A model generated the notes under the pieces. The model did not search any database, was not told where the DNA came from, and saw only the letters and a program-made list of their open reading frames with translations. The translations under genes and the position numbers were made by a program. From Sinotaia quadrata (lineage: Eukaryota > Mollusca > Gastropoda > Architaenioglossa > Viviparidae), in contig CM054179.1 of the NCBI GenBank assembly GCA_028829895.1, positions 36,394,617-36,458,616 of the forward strand: DNA of 64,000 nt, written 5' to 3'. This document shows, piece by piece, positions 1 to 10,119 of the stretch (within the stretch, counting starts at the first letter, position 1; each line of letters opens with the position of its first letter).

Positions 1-305
1 AGTGCTTGGCAAAGAAACTAAAAATATTCCTCTAACACTTTTTGGAAATATCGTACACATTTTGTTCTGGTGCGCACTTTTCACGTTTACAGAAATAATG
101 TATTAATATATTTGTGTTTGTGTAATGATTAAATGTTCTGTGAATATTAGTAATTAATTAGCGCTGAGTTTCTGAATGCAAAATGTGTAATAAGGTTGAA
201 TACAAAACTGTCAGCTGGTCATACACTAGCATCGATAAATTATTTTCAGATCTCAGATAGGGCCGTTCATCTTTATGTGATAGCTAGAGAAGTAATTTTT
301 GTTAC
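1..305. other. Left end of Hox2 intron, single-copy AT-rich DNA
   Basis: AT-rich sequence with no coding potential that I can support. By position it lies inside the intron that follows the Hox2 first coding exon (minus strand). No homeobox exon is present here or anywhere from 1 to 5483, so that intron continues beyond the left edge. Confidence 0.5.
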
Positions 306-484
306 TTTAAAGTGACGAGTGAAGAAGTTAGCTTTATTTATTTAAAGTGACGAGTGAAGAAGTTAGTTTTATTTATTTAAAGTGACGAGTGAAGAAGTTA
401 GTTTTATTTATTTAAAGTGACGAGTGAAGAAGATAGTTTTATTTATTTAAAGTGACGAGTGAAGAAGTTAGTTTTGTTTATTTT
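306..484. repeat. Minisatellite, 35-bp unit, about 5 copies
   Basis: Near-identical head-to-tail units containing AAGTGACGAGTGAAGAAG, spaced exactly 35 bp apart. Only a few substitutions separate the copies, so the array is fairly young. Confidence 0.95.
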
Positions 485-515
485 TCAAGACGGCAGAGAG
501 TGATATTTTTGTGTT

Positions 516-635
516 TAGGTCGACACGGTATGTATAGGTCAATGAGTCATGTGTATAGGTCGACACGGTGTGTATAGGTCAATGATTCATGTGTAAGGTC
601 GATACGGTGTGTATAGGTCAATGATTCATATGTGT
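516..635. repeat. Minisatellite, about 40-bp unit, 3 copies
   Basis: Three copies of a unit containing GGTCGACACGGTRTGTATAG followed by a TCAATGA-TCAT block. The last copy has a small deletion. Confidence 0.9.
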
Positions 636-790
636 AGAGCGAATGTCTACAGAGATAGAGAAGACCGTTAGAGAAGACCGTTTCTCATTCCTTTCTTGTG
701 AACTGCTCATCAAAGGACGAGACTATGGAGCTAGTTTGCCAGAAAACTTACTACATTATTTATTGTGCACATTCCATCGGCTACATTTTG

Positions 791-990
791 CATCATATAA
801 AGTTTATTTTATAAAAAAATAATTGAAATTGTTCTGAAGGAGTAAATGTGTAGAATTGCATGATATAAAGTTTATTTTATAAAAATTTGAAATTGTTTTG
901 AAGGATTAATGTATAGAATTGCATGATATAAAGTTTATTTTATAAAAAGTTGAAATTGTTTTGAAGGAGTAAATGTGTAGAATTGCAATA
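791..990. repeat. Minisatellite, 63-68-bp unit, 3 copies
   Basis: Three copies of a unit built from ATATAAAGTTTATTTTATAA, then TTGAAATTGTTCTGAAGGA, then TGTAGAATTGCA. Unit length varies through the internal A-run. Confidence 0.9.
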
Positions 991-1094
991 CATGCTAGCC
1001 TCTAATATTTGGTCTGGAACTAAACTGCATTTCGTGAAGATTATATTGTTTGATTTAAACACGTTCAATGATCTTTTGTGAGAAAGAAGGTGAA

Positions 1095-1330
1095 TGCAAA
1101 GTAGATTTGCAAATGATGATTGCAAAGTAGATTTGCAAATGATGATTGCAAAGTAGATTTGCAAATGATGATTGCAAAGTAGATTTGCAAATGGTGATTG
1201 CAAAGTAGATTTGCAAATGATGATTGCAAAGTAGATATGCAAATGATAATTGCAAAGTAGATTTGCAAATGATGATTGCAAAGTAGATTTGCAAATAATA
1301 CTTGCAAAGTAGATTTGCAAATGATGATTA
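1095..1330. repeat. Minisatellite, 26-bp unit, 9 copies, with palindromic core
   Basis: Nine head-to-tail copies of a 26-bp unit (core TGCAAAGTAGATTTGCAAAT). Each carries the 10-bp palindrome ATTTGCAAAT at 1105, 1131, 1157 and so on every 26 bp; the copy at 1235 reads ATATGCAAAT. A 153-residue frame on the minus strand through this region is only the translated repeat and is not annotated as a gene. Confidence 0.95.
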
Positions 1331-1630
1331 CATGACAGAAGTTGACAGGAATTGTATTTTGAAACTATATAATGAAACATCTGGAAATGACATTCTTTCA
1401 ACTGCTACTATTTTTCTTCCATTTTTTTTTTTATGTAGGTAACTTATTAGCTCTGAGAGTGTATGTGTGCGATTGCTACGCATGATAAGTGAGTTTTATT
1501 TCTACAATTGAATGGATTATCGCACATGGAATACAATGCCTATCCCTAAGGAATTGATTTTATCAATCACCGGTTTATTTACTATTCTAATTCCATGTGT
1601 ATTCTGTTTTGTTTCCAATGTAGATATTCT
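1331..1630. other. Intronic single-copy DNA
   Basis: I see no gene, repeat array or recognisable element beyond short T-runs. Confidence 0.5.
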
Positions 1631-1631
1631 C

Positions 1632-1742
1632 ATCTTACAATTGGTTTATCTATTATTTTAGTGTCATGTAAATTCTGTTCTCTTTACAATTGGTTTATCT
1701 ATTATTTTAGTGCCATGTAAATTCTGTTCTCTTTACAATGGT
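1632..1742. repeat. Two-copy tandem duplication, about 52 bp
   Basis: The block ACAATTGGTTTATCTATTAT with the following GTCATGTAAATTCTGTTCTC is repeated twice with one or two differences, plus a partial copy. Confidence 0.85.
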
Positions 1743-2352
1743 AGATATTGTCTTCTTTGACTTGGATACATAAGTTTTAAATTCATACTTCCAAGTAGAA
1801 ATTTTGAAACATGAAAATTGGAAATTACATGAGCTTTTGTATAAGATCTTAATGAATTAACCCTGAGATTAAATTTGGAATTTAGATGAGCTTTTGTGTA
1901 ATAGCTTACTGAATTAAACCTGATAATTAGTGTCCGATAGCGTTTTTTTAAAAATTCTTTTACTTCATCTGATCACGGCTTGGTAATTTGCAGGAGATTA
2001 GATAAATAATAAAACAAGTGATATATATGCGCGCTGTGTGTATGTATCTAGATATGGATATAAAATATTGAGAAAACATGTGTTGTTAAATTATTTCTAA
2101 AGATAAACTGATTTTTAAGAGCATAAGACAAGTCCTTCAGTGAGAGTTTAAATGCTTAATAAGCGCATTGTGTGTGTGTGTGTGTGTGTGATAGAGAGAG
2201 AGAGAGTTGGGGTGAGGGAAATGAATTGAAATCATAGATAAAGGTGTCATATGTTTTTAATTAAAATAAATTTATTTTCATTAATATTGGCAGTGAATAA
2301 TTATCATTCAATTATAATAGAATACTGTTTTCGTTGCAATGAAAATTGAATG
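1743..2352. other. Intronic single-copy DNA with short microsatellites
   Basis: AT-rich intron sequence. It holds a (TG)n run at 2169-2190 followed by (GA)n at 2193-2206. Two diverged copies of a TGAGCTTTTGTRTAA block occur around 1829 and 1887. No coding signal. Confidence 0.6.
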
Positions 2353-2470
2353 AGCATTATACTCTGTTTTCCTATAGAATGCTTATGCTCTGTATTCCTA
2401 TAGAATGCTTATACTCTGTATTCCTATAGAATGCTTATACTCTGTATTCCTATAGAATGCTTATGCTCTC
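2353..2470. repeat. Minisatellite, 26-bp unit, about 4.5 copies
   Basis: Tandem units containing CTGTATTCCTATAGAATGCT. The first copy is slightly diverged and the others nearly identical. Confidence 0.9.
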
Positions 2471-3866
2471 AGTTACCTAGAGAAACATATACACGCACTC
2501 GGATACAGACATAGAGAACGAGAGTGTTGAGGAAGAAATACATAAAAATTCCAAAGCCTTTAATTTATTCTAGACTCGGAAAACGTTTTACACAGTAGTT
2601 CACTGATATGAGAGCGGGCTCAGTACGAGATTTCAAAGCGTAATATGACAATCTTAATAAGAAAATTTATCGGTTCTCGAATATAAAATCTTTTACATTT
2701 CAAGCCAGAATATTAAGGAGCAATTCCATTCATAAACTTAGATTCCTGGTCAAAAATCCACTAATTTGACATCACAGTCCGAGAGCCTGTTTGCGAAGGA
2801 ACAACATCATACATTATTCTCTGACATGTACTTACTAGTGTCTTGATGCAAGAATAATAATAATAAATAACAATAAGAAGAGTATTAATTAATTATTAAT
2901 TATTATGATTTTAAAGGACACTAATCATAAAACGTCTCTACAGCTTTACTTAATTTAATTAACTTGTGAGGAACAATCGGCACTTGGGTATAAATAGCTA
3001 CACCATCTTCACAGTCAATGGAAATGGGGGGGGGGGGGGGGCGGACAGTATATTCAAATCAAACACCATGTCAACAGCTCTCTAAAAAAATTTCATAAAA
3101 TTAAAACAAACAACTCAAACAATATGAAAAGTACTGTTAAAGGTGAGTAAATACATGTAGAATTTAATATTAATTGACAAGTTAGTATAATTAAATATAC
3201 TGAAAACATATCTGAAGTAATGATGGATTGGGTTATAAGTTTAATGCATGTTGCTGTATTGCATTTTCACATTTCTTACTCTTGTAGCAGGAAGTAATAG
3301 TATGTAGGACTAATTACCAAATATCTTTTTAAGCCTTTTTACCACTTAAAAAAACACGACCAAAATCGCATTGACTCATACTGTCGTTCTGCTAGTGGGG
3401 AATGAATAAAGTCGTTATTTAAAAAAACAAAACAACCTAATTCATAGTTTTTCCCAAACAGCTCCATCTTTTCAGCTTGTGCAAAGCGCTCCCTTGACAC
3501 TAAAATGGAATGTTGTCTTATGCTATCTAACGATACATTTATTTGAAGTATGATAGACGTGTGATAACAGTTTAATTGTGGTTTACACTTAATCAAAACA
3601 ACAAACTTATGTTACAAGAAATAATGAAGACATTTGCAAATATAGCAATTGAGAATGGTGAATGAATATGATTTTAAAATGTTGTTATTAATATTTGTTA
3701 TGTGCACCAGCCTACATTTAAAAACTAAATTCTGATTTGTATTCTTAAATTTAAGTTACTAATTTTACTAAGGTATAAATACATTCATGTTAAAATTATT
3801 ATTAAATTATTATTAATGTCATATAAGTATGTAGCTATACTTTAAATGCTTTTGACGATATATATA
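2471..3866. other. Intronic single-copy DNA with a G16 run
   Basis: AT-rich intron. A homopolymer of 16 G lies at 3026-3041, a possible G-quadruplex former and an assembly-error hotspot. An 85-codon open frame on the minus strand (3339-3596) has no motif I recognise and is at the length expected by chance. Confidence 0.5.
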
Positions 3867-3867
3867 T

Positions 3868-3935
<68 letters not shown>
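3867..3935. repeat. (TG)n microsatellite, about 65 bp
   Basis: Essentially uninterrupted TG dinucleotide run preceded by a short TA run. It gives a poly-Thr/His frame on the minus strand that is not a gene. Confidence 0.97.
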
Positions 3936-3937
<2 letters not shown>

Positions 3938-4009
3938 TTGTTAGCTCACAGTAATGATATATATTTATACTTGAATAAGTATAAACGTCTTCTTCAGATA
4001 CCACCATAA

Positions 4010-4510
4010 GTAGACTGTTTAAGTTCAGATACTATACGTGGACTGTTTATACCACCACAAGTAGACTGTTTATAGCTCAGATACCATCACAAGTAAACTG
4101 TTTATAGCTCAGATACCATCAGAAGCAAACAGTTTATAGCTCAGATACCACCACAAGTAAACTGTTTATAGCTCAGATACCATCAGAAGCAAACTGTTTA
4201 TAGCTCAGATACCATCACAAGTAGACTGTTTATAGCTCAGATACCATCACAGGTAAACTGTTTATAGCTCAGATACCATCACAAGTAGACTGTTTATAGC
4301 TCAGATACCATCACAAGTAGACTGTTTATAGCTCAGATACCATCACAAGTAGACTGTTTATAGCTCAGATACCACCACAAGTAAACTGTTTATAGCTCAG
4401 ATACCATCAGAAGCAAACTGTTTATAGCTCAGATACCATCACAAGTAGACTGTTTATAGCTCAGATACCATCACAGGTAAACTGTTTATAGCTCAGATAC
4501 CACCATAAGC
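4010..4510. repeat. Minisatellite, 32-bp unit, about 15 copies, with higher-order order
   Basis: Head-to-tail units containing CTGTTTATAGCTCAGATACC followed by a variable ATCACAAGTAGA-type segment. Four variant tails (CACAAGTAAA, CAGAAGCAAA, CACAAGTAGA, CACAGGTAAA) occur in the same order twice, around 4147-4262 and 4372-4486. This indicates that blocks of four units were duplicated together. Confidence 0.95.
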
Positions 4511-4954
4511 ATATTGGATATATCTGTTAAAAATAAAATATGTCGTCTATGTTTGCAGTGAAATCTCCATCTAAAACATTACATGTATGCACGCATACAC
4601 TAAGTACCTGGCTAGCATTATTGTACTGATTTGTGTAGTTTCCTTATTATTCAGGCATTTCCGAAATCAAGCAAATGGAAGCAATTGTATTATAATGCCA
4701 ATCACTATTCTAATTATAAACATACAGAAAGGAAAAGAACATTGTCAATTTTTTGTCAGATTATCACCAACTATGTGCGCTATTTCCTCGGGATAAATTG
4801 GAAAATATTACATTTGCATGACGCCGTAATTCTGAGTTTATATCTATGTTGCCAAAACACCAGAGGAAGAGTTACATATATTCATGTTACATTTGGTCAA
4901 AACACCATTGTTGACTTACAAATACCCATTCTACATTTTGCCTAAACATTTATA
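4511..4954. other. Intronic single-copy DNA
   Basis: No repeat array and no recognisable coding exon. Two overlapping plus-strand frames of 69 and 104 codons are random-looking and antisense to the Hox2 intron. Confidence 0.5.
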
Positions 4955-5345
4955 GATATCTTACAGATATTACATTTTGTCAACACACCATAGATACTAA
5001 TTACAGATGTTACATTTTGTCAACACACCATAGATACGAATTACAAATGTTACATTTTGTCAACACACCATAGATACGAATTACAAATGTTACATTTTGT
5101 CAACACACCATAGATACGAATTACAAATGTTACATTTTGTCAACACACCATATATACGAATTACATATGTTACATTTTGTCATCACACCATAGAAACGAA
5201 TTACAAATGTTACATTTTGTCAACACACCATAGATACGAATTACAAATGTTACATTTTGTCAACACACCATATATACGAATTACATATGTTACATTTTGT
5301 CATCACACCATAGAAACAAATTACAGACGTTGCATTTTATCAAAA
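4955..5345. repeat. Minisatellite, 40-bp unit, about 10 copies, with 120-bp higher-order repeat
   Basis: Exactly 40-bp units containing TTACATTTTGTCAACACACC. A three-unit block (tails ATAGATACGAA, ATATATACGAA and ATAGAAACGAA) is repeated as a 120-bp higher-order unit. The array ends about 140 bp inside the intron from the Hox2 splice donor. Confidence 0.95.
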
Positions 5346-5481
5346 CACAAGTGAGAGCGAATTATTCCAAGACCATCTCTTGCCTCGGAATACACACGTT
5401 CTCGTGACCACATTTGTTCAAAGAATATTTCTAAATTATTTGTAGAATAAAGTAAAAAAATAAAATAATAAAAAAAAACAT

Positions 5482-5483
5482 AC
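5482..5483 (-). other. Hox2: Splice donor of Hox2 coding exon 1
   Basis: The minus strand reads AACTCGG|GTATGTTTTTTT. The GTATGT donor is a good match to consensus and separates hexapeptide-proximal coding sequence from an in-frame extension of Phe/Ile/Tyr-rich residues that is clearly intronic. Confidence 0.8.
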
Positions 5484-5898
5484 CCGAGTTTGCTAGTGCC
5501 ATCGCCGATTGGTCTTTTCTTGAATTTTTCTTTTCTTTCATCCATGAAAATTCCGGTAAAGATTTGCACATCGCTGGCATTCCATCGGCCCCGTGCTGGA
5601 GTCCTAAGTGATCAGATGGCACTCCATCGGCCCCATGCTGGAGCCCTATGTGACCAGGTGGCATTCCATACCGTTGATAGAGAGAGCCCCTAGCACCTGG
5701 GCCCGGCGATTGGCAGCCAGACATGATGGAAGGAGATGAGTATCCGTCAGGTGGCATCGGTCCTGATAAACCGTTACTATGAGGGCTGTTTAAGTACCCC
5801 CCTCCCCTTGTGCGTTCCAAATCTACCCCTCCTCCTCCCGCCAAAACGCCTGGATCAGGGAACAGATACATGCCGTGATGATCGGCTAGTTTGTCCAT
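5484..5898 (-). CDS. Hox2: Hox2/proboscipedia-type homeobox gene, first coding exon (partial)
   Basis: Encodes the N-terminal 138 residues of a Hox transcription factor, a nuclear DNA-binding protein that patterns the anterior body axis. The start ATG (5898) has A at -3 and G at +4, and an in-frame TGA lies seven codons upstream. The exon ends in phase 1 at CGG|GTATGT, with donor GT at 5483-5482. Residues 1-60 are rich in Gly, Pro and Ser. Two 14-residue tandem repeats sharing LGLQHGADG or IGLQHGADG sit around residues 79-106. The PBX/Exd-binding hexapeptide follows as LPEFSWMKEKKNSRK at about residues 113-127. WMKEKK plus SRK is typical of paralogue group 2, and a hexapeptide-then-intron-then-homeodomain layout is standard for Hox genes. 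FSWM replaces the common YPWM. The homeodomain exon lies off the left edge. Hox3 is a weaker alternative. The reading as a Hox gene is strong; the group-2 assignment is probable. Confidence 0.85.
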
Positions 5899-6051
5899 AG
5901 TGCATTTGTTAACTCACAACAAGCTCCCTCACTGTAGCATCTTTCACGGTCCCCGGATGAGGTGGGGAGCAGAAGGTAGACCTCAGTGTCAGTATTAATG
6001 GTCGATTGTAATCAGGCGCACATATTATCTCGGATGATTGTTGTCTCAGCT
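5899..6051 (-). other. Hox2: Probable 5' UTR part of the Hox2 coding exon
   Basis: No ATG-open extension of the protein is possible because of the upstream in-frame stop. Two acceptor-like sites on the minus strand could begin this exon: a T-rich tract ending CCCAG before 6051, and a second ending GACACAG before 6089. They lie in a short duplicated segment (AACATCAACTGAG). Which one is used cannot be decided from sequence. Confidence 0.4.
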
Positions 6052-6572
6052 CTGGGTTAAAACAAACATCAACTGAGATTGTCTGGACTCTGTGTCACAA
6101 AAAACATCAACTGAGTTCGCTAGACGTCTCCATTGGACTGAATTCGCTTAGCCACAGGCTAATGAGTAGATATCTTACTGTCAGTCAGCAGTTATCTCCC
6201 AGTAGCTATGAGGATTGTTTTTTTAAGTAAATAAACGAAGCATGTTTATCAAAGTAGGTATATGAACTCAGACAAAAGACAAAATCTACAATGCCGATTC
6301 AACATTTCATGACAATTACAACTGTCGTTTTGTTAAAGCAAAAAATCGCAGTTTAAATGCAATGTTTACGAATGCTTCCGTGTTTTCCAAACCAGTAAAT
6401 TATGACGATGTCGTTTATAGACTTTCCGCAGTCCAACAGCTCAAGTTCACCTGCATAACAGTGTAACTCACTGACTGTCTTTATTTGTTTACCGTTGCTC
6501 ACTGGTCGCTGTAAGATCAAAATGAAACACAAGTAATGAAAATAGTCAGCCATATAATATAAAATAGTTGCA
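6052..6572 (-). other. 5' intron of Hox2 with a possible 58-nt UTR exon
   Basis: Single-copy DNA between the Hox2 coding exon and the upstream array. On the minus strand, 6451-6508 is bounded by an acceptor (TGATCTTACAG) and a donor (GCAG|GTGAAC), so it could be a small non-coding exon. It codes for nothing recognisable, and both signals could be chance. Confidence 0.25.
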
Positions 6573-7912
6573 GAATTATAAAGAAATCAAACAATCCAGC
6601 TAATAGTCTATATGCAAATGTGAACACCAAAACAATCTAGTTACTAGTATACACACAGCTGTGAAAAACAAAATGAATTGTACTGGTTTACACACAGCAG
6701 TGAAAAACACAACTATACTAGTTTACACAACGATGTGAAGATATCAAAACAATCTACTAGTTTACACACGCCACTGAAAAACACCAAAACAATCTAGCTA
6801 CTAGTATTAGACAAACCAGTGAAAAACACAAAGCAATATAACTATTAGTTTACGCACATCAGTGAAGAACACCAAAATAATCTGTTAGTTTACACATACA
6901 AGTGAAAAAACACCAAACAATCTAAGTTTACACACAGCTTGGAAAATACCAAAACAATTTACCTAATAACATACACACACCAGTGAAGAACAATCTATTA
7001 GATTATACACACCAGTTAAAAATACCCAAACAATCTATAAGTGTACACACACAATTGAAGGACACCAAACCTATCTAACTATTAGTTTACACAAACCAGT
7101 GCAAAACACAAAAAGCAAGCTATAACAGTATAAGTTTGCACACACAGTGAAGAACACCAAACCTATCTAACTATTAGTTTACACAAACCAGTGCAAAACA
7201 CCAAAAGCAATCTATAAGTTTGCACACACAGTGAAGAACACCATACCTATCTGACTATTAGTTTACACACTGCAGTGAAGAACTACATAACAATCTATTA
7301 GTTTACACACACCAGTGAAAAACACCAAGACAATCTATAAGTTTACACACAAAAAGAAGAACACCAACACAATCTAACTATTAGTTTACACACACTAGTG
7401 AGGAACACTAAAACCATCTAACTATTAGTTTACACACACTAGTGAGGAACACTAAAACCATCTAACTATTAGTTTACACACACTAGTGAAGAACACAAAA
7501 TAATCATAACTATTAGTTTACATATACTAGTGAAGATTCTGAAGAACATAAAAAAATCTAACCATTAGTTTACACACACTAGTGAAGAACACAAAAAGAT
7601 CTATTAGTTTACCAGTGAAGAACACAAAAAATTTTAATCATTAGTTTACACATACCAGTGAAGAACACAAAAAAATTCTAACCATTAGTTTACACATACC
7701 AATGAAGAACACAAACAAATCTAACCATTAGTTCACACATACCAACGAAGAACACAAAAACAACCTATTAATTTATACACACCAGTGAAGAGCACAAAAA
7801 CAATCTATCATATTAGTTTACACACACCAGTGAAGAACAATCTAACTATTAGTTTACACCAGTAAAGAACATAAAAACAATCTAACCATTAGTCTACACA
7901 CACCATAGGCAT
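6573..7912. repeat. Large degenerate minisatellite, about 40-50-bp unit, about 28 copies
   Basis: Diverged head-to-tail units whose common words are CTATTAGTTTACACACACC, then AGTGAAGAACAC, then an A-rich AAACAATCTAA segment. Unit length and sequence vary far more than in the neighbouring arrays, so this is old. It fills most of the interval between the candidate promoter/first exon and the Hox2 coding exon. Confidence 0.9.
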
Positions 7913-7939
7913 AGAGGAACAGTCGGAAGGAAAACGTAC

Positions 7940-8150
7940 CGTGTAGTTCCTGATTTCTCGAACTATGTATGCAGGGTGCGGTGCGTCTCAAAGCAAACAG
8001 TACACGCTCATTCAGAACAACGAGCCAGTGCGCGTGTGCCTGAGCAACAGACTTCCACGCTGTCGACCTCGTCTGCTTGTGTCCGACTTACCGTCATTTT
8101 CCTTCAGCCTTCACTCATCGCATGTCGAGACGTCGCGTGCTTGTCAAGCG
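7940..8150 (-). other. Candidate non-coding first exon of Hox2
   Basis: GC- and CpG-rich segment, sharply different from the AT-rich repeats beside it. On the minus strand it ends in ACTACACG|GTACGTTTTCC, a good splice donor whose GT is at 7939-7938. This is the only strong donor seen upstream of the coding exon on that strand. No conserved reading frame was found, which fits a 5' UTR exon. The transcription start is not determinable and the right boundary is approximate. Confidence 0.4.
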
Positions 8151-8270
8151 CCATTGCTGGCTTGACACGTCACGTGATCACGCGTCGCCAATCGCTACCT
8201 GTCGGCTATTGGATTCAGTCTTCCCCCTTCCCCCTGGAAAAAAAATGGGCGGGGTTGTTCACACCGCTAT
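8150..8270 (-). promoter_or_regulatory. Candidate Hox2 promoter island
   Basis: Contains an E-box CACGTG (8171-8176), a CCAAT element on the minus strand (8212-8208), a second CCAAT on the plus strand (8188-8192), and a GC box GGGCGGGG (8247-8254). It lies immediately upstream, on the minus strand, of the candidate first exon. The cluster of promoter motifs in a CpG-rich island is seen directly; its assignment to Hox2 is inference from position and orientation. Confidence 0.45.
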
Positions 8271-9859
8271 CAGAGATGGGAGGGAAAGGGGAGGAAAAGT
8301 GCAAAGGATCCCTGGACTGAACGAAAAGCTTGTTCAGGGCTCCACGGACGCGGAAGGAGGTGATAAGGAGGGTGAGAGTTCGAAAGGCAGACTCGTAATG
8401 TTTGTAGGCGTAGTGCGTAATTGAACGAATCTCTTAGATCGAGAGCGCAAGATCTATCCGGGGTAGCTGACACCCGATGTCAATTGAAGCAAAGCATAAC
8501 CAGCAACAAAGCCTCTTCAGAAACACAATTAGAAAGATCCAGCACCTCAACTCCAATCAGGTTATGAGAGAAGTCGACACCGTCCTTATGTGACCGCGTA
8601 CCGCGTAACAGGCACAAGTTAAAGATTACGCGATTTACTTTAAAGGACAAACGTTAAAATTTATGACTAACAATGCGGCAGCGTGAGAGATCAGCAAGCA
8701 ATTATGAATGATAAATTAATGCTCTCCGTTCTAAACCCGATTAATCCATGTGACCGAATACAATGCGTTTTATGCCGGTTAGACAGATTAGTGTGTATGT
8801 CTGTGTGTATGTCGTTGTGTGTGTGTGTGTCAGTATGTATGACACGGCGATACGAAATTAAAATTTCCATGTATTGTGTTATATGAAATATTGGATGCAA
8901 TATTATCTTTATAAGCAACCTACCTGTTAAATACTGGACTGGGGGGGGGGGGGGTGTATTAATCTGCTAGTTATACAGGTACGTCTTCTTAACAGTCGTC
9001 GCTATGCGAGTTACCAACTCCTTCTTACACATATCACTTTATCATAAAATCCAGAAATGAAACCAGTTATATACAAACTGTATATTTTACAGTACACTAT
9101 AGGCACAAACAAACACTACACTCTCAAAGACACATACTAATACATATGCGCATGCAAACACCCACTCAGACATACAAACACACTATATATACAGTAAAAC
9201 GAAAGAAATGAAATAAACCGAAAAGCAATGAAGGTTTCCCTCAGAAATAGACTGACTGTCAGTGACAGACAACTTCTGTCAAGACATGGCTCATTGGAAG
9301 CAGGGTGACTGCAATTAGACACTATGATCTGGCTATTCCTCATCGCCTGTCATTCCACGCTAATGGACCGCTTAAATCACAAGACCGGTCTCGCTCCGGT
9401 CACTTTTGTGCCAGTCCGTTCACTTCATCAGCCTCGGTGCCAGATTTTGGATGGAAGGGAAAAACAGTTGTAGAGACTGATTCCAGACATTGTTTGAATA
9501 GAATCAATTCGTAGAAATTTCTATAACAGCACACCAATTCACAAAATAAATACTAGCAGGCGGATAAATATGCAAATATATTATTTTTAAAAAGTATTAT
9601 AAATGGACAAGTATGAGGCTTCACAGGCACCATGATGAAGAAACGAGAAAGTATTTCTAATATTGCAAGCGATTGGAAGCTCTTTGTAGATTAACCAAAC
9701 GACCAACCACAACATCAACAAAATGAAGTTAGATGAAATTCACTTAATCATCAAAATAACAGTACAAACCGAAACAGTTTGTATACAAAAAACTTGATTC
9801 AATTTTATTTCTGAATTGTTTGGAACTAAAACAATGTTAGAAAATATTCGTGACTGATG
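8271..9859. other. Single-copy upstream DNA, GC-richer islands
   Basis: Continues CpG-containing to about 8660, then turns AT-rich. Holds an imperfect TG run (8790-8835), a G14 run (8941-8954) and CA-rich imperfect repeats (9105-9195). A moderately GC-rich patch at 9240-9500 has no recognisable exon. No gene found. Confidence 0.5.
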
Positions 9860-10035
9860 GTAGGACTGAGACTAATTTTGAGAAGAGACTTGAGACTTGA
9901 CTTCGAGAATTTAGACTTGAGACTAACTTAGAGAAGAGACTTGCAACAAGCGAATAGACTTGAGACTAATTCTTAGAATAGAACCAAGACTATTACTGAC
10001 AATACTTTAGAAAACAGACATTAATAGACTTACAA
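9860..10035. repeat. Degenerate tandem repeat around GACTTGAGACTAA
   Basis: Several diverged copies of AGACTTGAGACTAAYTT and GAGAAGAGACTTG at irregular 25-50-bp spacing. An old, eroded array. Confidence 0.7.
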
Positions 10036-10119
10036 CATGATAATGCTGAGATTATAAACCAACTTTTTTGAAGAGATATGAGATTTTAACAGAAAACAGA
10101 CACGAACGTATCTCTGGGG

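Noticed and set aside
940..1401. 153-codon minus-strand frame and two overlapping shifted frames
   Set aside because: They follow the 26-bp repeat; three overlapping frames with the same peptide theme are a repeat artefact.
4010..5345. Possible CRISPR-like repeat-spacer arrays
   Set aside because: Units are directly adjacent with no unique spacers, and the DNA is clearly animal nuclear.
7965..8424. Three overlapping plus-strand frames in the CpG-rich island
   Set aside because: Different frames compete over the same GC-rich DNA, where stops are rare. The promoter/first-exon reading on the minus strand explains the island better.
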